A stretch of 13,809 nt of DNA from an uncultured Ignavibacteria bacterium. Its GTDB lineage: Bacteria; Bacteroidota; Ignavibacteria; Tepidaquicellales; Tepidaquicellaceae. Made by a program: the position numbers and the translations under genes. Numbering within the stretch: the stretch's first letter is position 1; the number at the start of each line of letters is the position of its first letter. Under the pieces are notes generated by a model. The model searched no databases and had not been told where the DNA came from. It worked only from the letters and a program-made list of their open reading frames with translations. Location of the stretch: contig CALEVL010000051.1 of assembly GCA_937924675.1 (NCBI GenBank), positions 1 to 13,809 on the forward strand. The letters run 5' to 3'. Shown here piece by piece: positions 1 to 6,124 of the stretch.

Positions 1-2
1 GG

Positions 3-794
3 GAATCACTTAAAGAATCCGGTGAGACACAAATAGCCAAAACAGATCCGGACTGCAAAAAGATGCGTACAGGACATCAGGGAATAGACATGTGTTATAA
101 TGTTCAGATATCAGTTGATTCAAAACATAAATTAATAGTTGCTCATGATGTAACAAGTGAAGCTAATGATCTGAACCAACTTGCTCCGATGGCAGAGCAA
201 TCTAAGGAAATACTTGAGGTTGAAACCCTTAATCTTACAGCTGACAAAGGATACTTCAATGAGGAGCACATTGCAGAATGTGAAGGCAATAATATTAAAT
301 GTTATATTCCTATTCCGGATTACTCACGTAACAAGTCGAAAGGATTATTTACTTACAAAGATTTTAATTATGACCAGAAGAATGATTTCTATGAATGTCC
401 CGGAAAAGAAAAATTGTTACCAACTATAAAAGTAACCAAGCATGACAAACCAACCGTAATTTACAGAACCAAAGCTTGTACAACATGTAAATTGAAATCA
501 AAATGTACAACAAGCAAAGAAGGGCGCAGAATATATCGTAACAACCACAAAGAAATAATTGAAACGATGCAAAAGAGAATGAAAGAGAACCCAACTATTT
601 CAGGGCAACGAAAATCCATAGTTGAACATCCGTTCGGAACTCTAAAACATACAATGGAACACGGTTACTTTTTGATGCGCGGGAAAAAGAAAGTCTCCGC
701 AGAGATGAGTATGTCCGTATTGACTTACAATATGAAAAGAGTGATGAACATTGTAGGTATCACGACACTTTTGACAATATTAAAGAATTTCTAA
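3..794 (+). CDS. IS1182-family transposase, C-terminal part (5' end outside window)
   Basis: DDE-type transposase that would mobilise an IS1182-family element. The reading frame is open to the left edge, so the ATG at 63 is internal: the codons before it (E-S-L-K-E-S-G-E...TDPDCKK) continue the conserved TDPD..M block of the family. About 263 residues are visible against roughly 450-550 usual for the family, so the N-terminal half is missing from view. Visible motifs, counted from codon 3: D81 in TADKGYF (catalytic Asp), a Cys cluster of the IS1182 type (C132 in YECPG, then CTTCKLKSKC at 159-168), E208 in VEHPFGTLKH (catalytic Glu), and the C-terminal GYFLMRGKKKVSAEMSMSVL block ending in YNMKRVMNI. 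No frameshift or stop interrupts it, so it may be intact. Family assignment is by recognised motifs, not a search. Confidence 0.93.
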   Translation, partial: ESLKESGETQIAKTDPDCKKMRTGHQGIDMCYNVQISVDSKHKLIVAHDVTSEANDLNQLAPMAEQSKEILEVETLNLTADKGYFNEEHIAECEGNNIKCYIPIPDYSRNKSKGLFTYKDFNYDQKNDFYECPGKEKLLPTIKVTKHDKPTVIYRTKACTTCKLKSKCTTSKEGRRIYRNNHKEIIETMQKRMKENPTISGQRKSIVEHPFGTLKHTMEHGYFLMRGKKKVSAEMSMSVLTYNMKRVMNIVGITTLLTILKNF

Positions 795-863
795 GTGGAT
801 TATTACTATCAATTTCACAAACAAATAAACTATCGTCTAAAAATATTCCCAAACTCAAAATCG

Positions 864-894
864 CACAGATTCAAATTGAAATAATCTGTGTTTT
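864..894 (+). terminator. Hairpin with T-run after the transposase
   Basis: CACAGATT (864-871) pairs perfectly with AATCTGTG (883-890) around an 11-nt loop and is followed directly by TTTT (891-894). It sits 70 nt past the transposase stop, just inside the probable element end, and would serve as a rho-independent terminator. The stem is AT-rich, so strength is uncertain. Confidence 0.5.
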
Positions 895-904
895 CGGACA
901 GTCT
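891..904. mobile_element. Probable right terminal repeat of the IS1182-type element
   Basis: TTTTCGGACAGTCTG-like sequence (891-904, reverse complement CAGACTGTCCGAAAA) resembles, from memory, terminal inverted repeats of IS1182-family elements. The left terminus lies outside the window, so neither the matching repeat nor a target duplication can be verified. A separate 8-bp inverted pair, AGTGGATT (794-801) and AATCCACT (917-924), brackets this tail; its meaning is unknown. Confidence 0.4.
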
Positions 905-964
905 GTTTCTGGCGTGAATCCACTCTAAAAATTGACTTTTAAAAATGGGTTCCCGACAGAAGCA

Positions 965-1138
965 CTCCTGCCCGCAGATGGCAATTCAAGTACATTCTCT
1001 GCAGACGGGCGGGGACGACAAGTTTTGAGACAACTTCTGCAGGCGAGGATCTACTAAAGGAAAAGCAACTATAGACTTAGATTGTCTAATCCTTTGGATT
1101 GAAAAAGATGAGGGTTTTGAGACAACCTCCTCAGACGG
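965..1138. repeat. Mosaic of degenerate GC-rich repeats
   Basis: This gene-free stretch contains a direct repeat GTTTTGAGACAAC at 1022-1034 and 1114-1126 (92 bp apart). Each copy continues into a related tail (CTTCTGCAGGCG and CCTCCTCAGACG). GCCCG (969-973) and CGGGC (1006-1010) can pair. The words GAGACAAC/GAGAGTTG and CAGACGGG recur through the region and again at 1139-1186 and 12922-12987, so it looks like decayed copies of one repeat family. No coding potential is visible. Confidence 0.55.
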
Positions 1139-1186
1139 AAAAGTTGAGAGTTGCCTGTCTGTCTCAGACGGGAAAGTTGCGGCGAA
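1129..1186. repeat. 33-bp-period dispersed repeat, copy A
   Basis: CAGACGG begins at 1132 and again at 1165, a period of exactly 33 bp. The second unit folds as CCTGTCTG (1154-1161), loop TCT, CAGACGGG (1165-1172): an 8-bp stem with one T:G wobble. About 39 bp from 1139 match the array at 12911-12951 with three differences (in the hairpin's left arm and loop). Both copies then run through GGGAAAGTT into GCGGCGA. It ends about 50 bp before the SDR start codon. Confidence 0.75.
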
Positions 1187-1236
1187 GCCGTCCCTCCGGG
1201 AAAAGTTGAAGGAAGTAAGAACTAACTAAAAAAATT

Positions 1237-2025
1237 ATGCAAAACGAACTACAAAACCGCTGGTCATTGAAGGGGAGGAAAGCTCTTGTTACGGGCGGGA
1301 CGAGGGGCATCGGAAAAGCTATTGTGTGTGAGTTTCTTGAATTGGGAGCTGAAGTGTTTCTGGTTTCAAGAGATCAGAAAGATGTGGAAAGAGAAGTAGC
1401 AGCTTACAAAGCGGATTCATTTCCGGCATCCGGCATGAAGTGTGATGTAACATCAGCAGAAGACAGAGTAAAGTTGATTGAAACAATTTCAAAGAAATGG
1501 GGAAGGCTCGATGCTCTTGTAAACAATGCCGGAACAAACACTCGCCGCAGTACAATTGACAGCGATGAAGAAGATTTTGATAAACTTACAAAACTGAATC
1601 TTGGTTCGGTGTTTGAAATGTCGAGAGTTTGCTTCCCGCTACTAAAGTCTTCCGGAGATGCAACAATCGTCAACATATCATCAGTAGCAGGTTTCACATC
1701 GGTCGGAACAGGTTCAACATATGCAGCAACAAAAGCCGGGTTAAATCATTTTACAAAATATCTTGCCGTAGAATGGGCAAAGGATAAAATAAGAGTAAAT
1801 GCAGTTGCACCGTGGTATATAAAGACACCGCTTACTGAACCGTTGCTGAAGAAGGAAAGATATCTTAAATCAGTTCTTGACAGGACACCTGCAGGCAGAG
1901 TCGGAAATCCTGAAGATGTTGCCGCAGCGGCTGCATTTCTTTCTATGCCGGCTTCATCCTACATAACGGGGGAATGCATTTCTGTTGACGGGGGATTCCT
2001 AAAGTACGGCTTCAGCATGGTTTAA
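1237..2025 (+). CDS. SDR-family NAD(P)-dependent oxidoreductase (tropinone reductase-like)
   Basis: Classical short-chain dehydrogenase/reductase, 262 aa, normal family length, cytoplasmic. It would interconvert an alcohol and a ketone with NAD(P)(H); the substrate cannot be read from sequence. Visible motifs: Rossmann TGGTRGIG (19-26), CDVT (69-72, adenine-ring region), NNAG (96-99), N121 in the KLNLGSVF helix, catalytic S149 in VNISSVAG, and Y162-x3-K166 in STYAATKAG, with the standard 13-residue Ser-Tyr spacing. The C-terminal S-x-Y-I-T-G-E...VDGG block is present. The pattern resembles plant and bacterial tropinone-reductase-like SDRs rather than FabG, a subjective call. The ATG at 1237 gives a standard N-terminus with no clear Shine-Dalgarno. 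It ends 7 bp from the convergent PPK2 gene, and no neighbour suggests a pathway. Confidence 0.93.
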   Translation: MQNELQNRWSLKGRKALVTGGTRGIGKAIVCEFLELGAEVFLVSRDQKDVEREVAAYKADSFPASGMKCDVTSAEDRVKLIETISKKWGRLDALVNNAGTNTRRSTIDSDEEDFDKLTKLNLGSVFEMSRVCFPLLKSSGDATIVNISSVAGFTSVGTGSTYAATKAGLNHFTKYLAVEWAKDKIRVNAVAPWYIKTPLTEPLLKKERYLKSVLDRTPAGRVGNPEDVAAAAAFLSMPASSYITGECISVDGGFLKYGFSMV

Positions 2026-2032
2026 TCTGAAG

Positions 2033-2944
2033 CTAATCTTTCTCTGCGAGAAGTTGATCCTTAGCTTTCTGAAGTTCGGCCATTTGTTCAGGTGTTGCCT
2101 CAGGATATGAAAAGCTCATCTTGTCAAATTGCAGGCAGATTATGGAGGCGATGAGTAATCTTCCCCACCATTTCTGATCGGAAGGAATGATGAACCAGGG
2201 AGCGTGCTCCTTTGATGTTGCGGAGATAGCTTCCTCATACGCTTTTTGATATTCATCCCAGTATTGTCTTTCCTTCACATCTCCGGGTGCCAATTTCCAG
2301 TTCTTCTTTTTGTTATCGATCCTTTCAAGAAATCGTTCCTTTTGCTCTTCTTTAGAAATGTGGAGAAAGAACTTCAGGATAATTGTGCCATTCTCATAGA
2401 GATTCCTTTCGAACCTATTTATCTGCTCATATCTTTCTTTCCAAAATTTTTTGTCGATATCCTCCAATGAATTCACATGAGGAAGATTTTCATTTAGAAT
2501 ATATTCAGGATGCACTTTGGTCACAAGAACATTTTCATAATGAGACCTGTTGAATATGCCTACTTCGCCTCGTGAAGGCAGTGCAATATAGTGCCGCCAA
2601 AAGTAGTCGTGATTGAGTTCTGTCGTAGTCGGAGTTTTGAAACTTGCAACTTTGACTCCGGCAGGATTGAAACCCGACATGATATGCTTGATTACTCCAT
2701 CCTTTCCGGCCGCATCCATTGCCTGAAGAACAATAAGAATGCTAAACTGATCATGCGCATAGAGTTTATCCTGAAACTCTGAGAGCAGTTTTCTGCCTTT
2801 CTCAAGCAGTTCCCTTCCTGAATTCTTATCGAGTTTGTTGCCTTTGTATTTTGTTGAATAATCCTTAATTGATACATTCGAATCGGGCTTGACAATGCAA
2901 TTCTCGCAATCTTTTTCAATCTCCTTTAGAAAATCGTCGTTCAT
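2033..2944 (-). CDS. ppk2: Polyphosphate kinase 2 family protein (class III-like)
   Basis: Polyphosphate:nucleotide phosphotransferase, 303 aa, cytoplasmic. PPK2 enzymes move phosphate from polyphosphate to nucleotides; class III members phosphorylate both AMP and ADP. Visible elements: an N-terminal helical region, Walker A-like QAMDAAGKDG (74-83, with D77, K81, D82), SFKTPTTTELNHDYFWRHY (101-119), the Walker B region GIFNRSHYENVLVTKVHPEY (129-148), KFFLHISKEEQKERF (191-205), lid-region residues NWKLAPGDVKER (215-226), and APWFIIPSDQKWW (248-260). The NRSHYE form of Walker B and near-alignable sequence to the C terminus (ELQKAKDQLLAEKD) match my memory of the Cytophaga hutchinsonii class III enzyme. 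Convergent with the SDR gene and divergent from the TPR gene, so probably monocistronic. The class assignment is an inference from resemblance. Confidence 0.93.
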   Translation of the reverse strand: MNDDFLKEIEKDCENCIVKPDSNVSIKDYSTKYKGNKLDKNSGRELLEKGRKLLSEFQDKLYAHDQFSILIVLQAMDAAGKDGVIKHIMSGFNPAGVKVASFKTPTTTELNHDYFWRHYIALPSRGEVGIFNRSHYENVLVTKVHPEYILNENLPHVNSLEDIDKKFWKERYEQINRFERNLYENGTIILKFFLHISKEEQKERFLERIDNKKKNWKLAPGDVKERQYWDEYQKAYEEAISATSKEHAPWFIIPSDQKWWGRLLIASIICLQFDKMSFSYPEATPEQMAELQKAKDQLLAEKD

Positions 2945-3033
2945 TTGAAACTAATTTTGATTTATTTGATAACAGTCAGTAAATTAATTTTAAGATATTA
3001 ATTTTCAGTTTCTATTGAAACATTTTATTCATT

Positions 3034-3091
3034 GCTGTCAAAGACGCTTTTGACAGCAGCTGCGAATTCACTTAATTTCTTACTAAGTGAA
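3034..3091. promoter_or_regulatory. Two tandem perfect hairpins in the ppk2/TPR divergent spacer
   Basis: GCTGTCAAA (3034-3042) pairs with TTTGACAGC (3049-3057), 9 bp with a 6-nt loop. Ten bases on, TTCACTTA (3067-3074) pairs with TAAGTGAA (3084-3091), 8 bp with a 9-nt loop. Neither is followed by a T-run, and both lie between divergent 5' ends, so they are unlikely to be terminators. Operators or an RNA element are possible. The function is inferred from position only. Confidence 0.45.
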
Positions 3092-3119
3092 CTTGCTTAC
3101 ATTTTAGGATCAAATGAAT

Positions 3120-3127
3120 TAGTTTTG
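3120..3127 (+). promoter_or_regulatory. Bacteroidota-type -7 box before the TPR gene
   Basis: TAGTTTTG matches the Bacteroidota -7 consensus TAnnTTTG and ends 26 nt before the TPR start codon, giving a plausible short leader. A TTG at 3093-3095 could be the -33 element, but the 24-nt spacer is longer than usual. It lies immediately after the two hairpins. Confidence 0.4.
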
Positions 3128-3153
3128 TATCAAAGAAAATTACACACTCCAAA

Positions 3154-4005
3154 ATGAAAAATACTCTTACTCTTCACATTGTTTTATTTGTGTTTATGAT
3201 GAATCTGCAGAATACACAGGCTCAACAAACACCGCAAGATATTCTTACAAAGGCAAATGAATATTACCTTCAGGCAGATTTTCAGAGTGCGATACCTCTT
3301 TTCACCGAATTCTTAAAATCTTATCCGCAGCACTTTGGAGCTCTGGATAATCGCGGATTGTGTTATCTTGCACTTAAAGACTACGGAAGGGCTATTGATG
3401 ATTTTTCATCAGCTATAAGAGTCAATCAATCAAGCTCTATGAGCTATGTTTACAGAGCCGCAGCTTATCTGGGAAAGAATAACACAACAAGCGCTAAGAA
3501 AGATTACGAAGATGCAATGTTTTACGATGTAAACAATCTTGAAGCATACTACGGACTCAACATGCTGTATGTGGGAACGCGTGAGTATCAGAGGTCATTG
3601 AAGCTGCTCGAAAAGGCAACAGCCCTGGACCCGAAAAGTTCACGAAGCTATTTTCTTAAAGCCGTTACTTATACATTCATGAAGGATACAGCAAAGATAT
3701 TCGAGAATGTTGCAGAAGGCTTGTCATGGGATTCCACGTACTTCCTTAAGAATACATCCAAGGATCTGATCTATGAAAAAGCAGAGAGATACAAGAATGG
3801 GGTGAACATGTTTACAGATCAGATAAGAAAGGAGCCAAACAGTTATCTTTCATATTTCAGCCGGGGAATGATCTATTACATGATGGGCGGCTACGATAAA
3901 GCCGAGAGTGATCTTAAGAAATCATTATCTCTTAATAAGAGTCCGACAGATGTTTTTACTGCAACCACTGAAAAGCTTATAAGGGCGTGTTACCGGGTTG
4001 ATTAA
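3154..4005 (+). CDS. Secreted or periplasmic tetratricopeptide repeat protein
   Basis: A 283-aa protein with a signal peptide: MKNT basic start, hydrophobic LHIVLFVFMMNL, and a probable signal peptidase I site after TQA (about residue 23), leaving a mature protein starting QQTPQ. The rest is TPR-like helix pairs: about 29-62 (ANEYYLQADFQSAIPLFTEF), 63-96 (NRGLCYLALKDYGRAIDDFS), 97-130, 131-163 (LEKATALDP) and 164-197, then a gap and a last repeat at 232-265 (SRGMIYYMMGGYDKAESDLK). No enzymatic domain is visible, so it is likely a protein-protein interaction scaffold in the periplasm or at the outer membrane. The partner is unknown and neighbours give no clue. It stands alone, divergent from ppk2 and convergent on the CNNM gene. 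A small inverted pair, GGTTGA (3996-4001) and TCAACC (4023-4028), lies at the convergent junction. Confidence 0.85.
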   Translation: MKNTLTLHIVLFVFMMNLQNTQAQQTPQDILTKANEYYLQADFQSAIPLFTEFLKSYPQHFGALDNRGLCYLALKDYGRAIDDFSSAIRVNQSSSMSYVYRAAAYLGKNNTTSAKKDYEDAMFYDVNNLEAYYGLNMLYVGTREYQRSLKLLEKATALDPKSSRSYFLKAVTYTFMKDTAKIFENVAEGLSWDSTYFLKNTSKDLIYEKAERYKNGVNMFTDQIRKEPNSYLSYFSRGMIYYMMGGYDKAESDLKKSLSLNKSPTDVFTATTEKLIRACYRVD

Positions 4006-4022
4006 GTTCTGATTAAGTTGAT

Positions 4023-5318
4023 TCAACCTGAGAGAATGGTTTCATCAGTAATATCAAATAAAATTCTGTCTATTCTTTTACCGTCCATGTCAACTATTTC
4101 CATTGAGATAGGTCCGGAAGTAACTCTTCGGCCAGTTTTCGGAATTTCGCCAAGTGTGTACAAATAGAAACCTGACAATGTCGTATAGTTGTGGGGATCG
4201 TCATCTATCAATTCAATTCCGAAGTAGTCATTTATGTCATATATAAGAGTGTGGCCGTTAACGAGAAACGAAGTATTTGAGCGCTTCACAATGTCAGGAT
4301 CCTCTGCATCATCCTCTTCAGGCAAACTGCCAACAACAGCTTCAATGATATCGTGTAGAGTTATCATGCCGTCAATTTCGCCATGCTCATCAACCACCAA
4401 TCCGCAGTAAGCTTTCTGCTTCTTAAATTCATTCAGAATAGTGAAAGCAGGTGTATATTCATTGATGAGAATTGGTTTATCAAGAATATCCTTTATGTTG
4501 AATCCCGGGCTATGGCAGTTTTCGTAAAAATCCTTTACTTTCAAAATCCCCAGAGTCTTGTCAAGGCTGCCATCGCAAACAGGAAATTTTGTGTGATTAC
4601 TTTGCTTTAACTCATTCTGAATTTCTTCAACCGTAGAGTTTGCATCGATCCATTCAAGATCCATTCTGTTCGTCATGAGACTCTTTGCCACCTGATCCGA
4701 AAAAGAAAACAATTTCTGATGGAGCCGGCCTTCATCTCTTTCAAGTATCCCTTGTGAGGCGGCTTTCTTTAGCATGAACTTCAGTTCATCTTCACTGAGA
4801 TGCTCTTCTTTCCTGCTTTTGATATTGAACAGCCGGATGAAAAAATTTGTGGAACCCGCAAGAAGCTTTACAACAGGATAAGTAACTGTTGTAAATACTT
4901 TCATCAAAGGTGCGCAGAAGAGAGAGATCCTGTCAGCATGGTTTATTGCGAATGACTTTGGAACAAGTTCACCTATTACGATTGAGAAATATGTGATCAA
5001 GGCAACTACGATCACTATAGAAAGCTCATGAATAAATTCAGATTTCCAACCGAAGCTCATGAAAAATTCTTCGAGATCCCCGGCAAGAACGGTACCTCCG
5101 TAAACACCTGAGATAATCCCAATTAGTGTAATCCCTACCTGTACGGAAGAAAGAAAGTTTTCCGGATTCTCAATGAACTTAAGGACCGTTATGGCTTTCT
5201 TATTCTTTTGTGCTGCAAGGTGTTCTATGCGGCTCTTATTGACTGACAGAAGTGCTGCTTCACACATTGCAAAGAAGGAGTTTGCCAAAGTAAGAGCTAT
5301 GATAATTATCAGATCCAA
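4023..5318 (-). CDS. CNNM/CorC (HlyC/CorC)-family membrane protein with CBS pair
   Basis: A 431-aa inner-membrane protein of the DUF21-CBS-CorC_HlyC family, implicated in divalent cation (Mg/Co) export or homeostasis. N-terminal DUF21 membrane domain with hydrophobic segments at about 2-25, 60-80, 100-116 and 132-155. The family motif GELVPKS is at 116-122. A CBS pair follows at about 212-330 (KSLMTNRMDLEWID; VVDEHGEIDGMITLHDIIEA), then the CorC_HlyC transporter-associated domain at about 345-425. The start is TTG (minus strand, 5318): the codon directly upstream is TAA, and the first ATG (M18) would remove most of the first membrane helix. A GAGGA (plus strand 5328-5332) sits 9 nt before the TTG, one of the few Shine-Dalgarno-like sites here. 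Transport direction and ion are family knowledge only. Confidence 0.92.
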   Translation of the reverse strand: MDLIIIIALTLANSFFAMCEAALLSVNKSRIEHLAAQKNKKAITVLKFIENPENFLSSVQVGITLIGIISGVYGGTVLAGDLEEFFMSFGWKSEFIHELSIVIVVALITYFSIVIGELVPKSFAINHADRISLFCAPLMKVFTTVTYPVVKLLAGSTNFFIRLFNIKSRKEEHLSEDELKFMLKKAASQGILERDEGRLHQKLFSFSDQVAKSLMTNRMDLEWIDANSTVEEIQNELKQSNHTKFPVCDGSLDKTLGILKVKDFYENCHSPGFNIKDILDKPILINEYTPAFTILNEFKKQKAYCGLVVDEHGEIDGMITLHDIIEAVVGSLPEEDDAEDPDIVKRSNTSFLVNGHTLIYDINDYFGIELIDDDPHNYTTLSGFYLYTLGEIPKTGRRVTSGPISMEIVDMDGKRIDRILFDITDETILSG

Positions 5319-5445
5319 TTATCAACATCCTCGCAATTGTTCACAAATACTCTCCAAAATGATGCAGAAGTTCTGTTGAATTTTCGTTGCAAAGCGGCCG
5401 AGTGTATTTCGAGACTGGTCAAATTCAGACACGTTGGTTTTATCC

Positions 5446-5751
5446 TTAAGAGAGGATTTTTTTCAGCTGTGACTTAATAGTTTCTTCAATCTTGTCGCTG
5501 AAAGGTCTTGCCAGCAATGGCAGATCACCTTCCATCACAAGCTCTCCGTCCATGAGGTCAATGTTTCCGGAAACATCAAATCCCATGACCTCCATGCTAA
5601 AATCCATTTTTGTCTTTTCAGAATTCCAGCTCCATTCAGGATTGCTGATCTTATCTGCATATTGTGACTGAAGTTCGGGAATCAGTTTGTTGATCTTTTC
5701 ATACGACTGTTGCTGCGTAAGATCGTGCTTGAAGTCTATTCTCATGTTCAT
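5446..5751 (-). CDS. PHA-system-like small protein (PHA_gran_rgn family)
   Basis: A 101-aa soluble protein resembling the polyhydroxyalkanoic acid system family (PHA_gran_rgn, TIGR02610-like). The pattern is an N-terminal I-x-F-x-H-x-L strand (residues 5-11), a helix with KINKLIPELQSQYADKI, a W-S-W strand with charged residues, GFDVSGNIDLMDGELVMEGD strands, and a closing L-P-x-L-x-x-P-F...IEETIKSQLKKIL helix. The family is named for genes beside PHA synthase clusters in proteobacteria, but its molecular role is not well defined, and no PHA gene is visible here. It lies upstream of the CNNM gene on the same strand with a 127-nt gap, so co-transcription is possible but not required. An alternative start (second ATG, codon 3) would make little difference. 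Family assignment is moderately sure. Confidence 0.72.
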   Translation of the reverse strand: MNMRIDFKHDLTQQQSYEKINKLIPELQSQYADKISNPEWSWNSEKTKMDFSMEVMGFDVSGNIDLMDGELVMEGDLPLLARPFSDKIEETIKSQLKKILS

Positions 5752-5805
5752 TGCAACTTAAGTTAATAAAAATGTTTGTGTTATATGTGTTACTCAATTG
5801 ACATG

Positions 5806-5832
5806 CAAAGATATATATTACAATGATGACAA
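5806..5832 (-). promoter_or_regulatory. Candidate Bacteroidota-type promoter for the PHA-like gene
   Basis: On the minus strand TATCTTTG (5813-5806) matches TAnnTTTG. A TTG (5832-5830) lies 16 nt upstream, near the usual -33 spacing. The box ends 54 nt before the start codon of the small PHA-system-like gene. Confidence 0.4.
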
Positions 5833-6124
5833 TTTACTCACTTAGATGGTTCTGCTAAATAACACTCACCTGTTACAACTATTTTTGGAACTGGAAAGAG
5901 CTGAGATTACTCAAACCAGGCACAGAGTACATTGAGGTTCTTGTCGGCAATTGAGTTGAATCAGCACCCAATGTGTTTGCTGTCAGCTAATCTTTTCATT
6001 ACACAGAATTATTTTCAAATTCTTGATACCGAAAGAATGTTGTCCCGGTTCTCTAAAATATTATCACTGAAAAACAAACACTCGATGAGTATCTTGCATT
6101 TTTTAATAATCATAGAAACCCATT
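5833..6124. other. Spacer with no supported gene
   Basis: This is the rest of the 372-nt gap between divergent genes (5752-6124). An open frame from 5932 runs into the peptidase E gene out of frame, and its C-terminal half is only that gene's shadow. A TATTTTTG (5880-5887, + strand) fits the -7 consensus but has no TTG at the right distance and lies about 240 nt before the next start. No hairpin, repeat or RNA gene stands out. Confidence 0.5.

Noticed and set aside
3995..4028. Bidirectional terminator at the TPR/CNNM convergent junction (GGTTGA/TCAACC)
   Set aside because: The stem is only 6 bp with a 21-nt loop and no T-run on either side; noted only as a weak inverted pair.
5442..5463. Hairpin ATCCT-TAAGAG-AGGAT followed by seven T on the + strand
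   Set aside because: No + strand gene ends upstream of it. It overlaps the 3' end of the minus-strand PHA-like gene and would face the wrong way.
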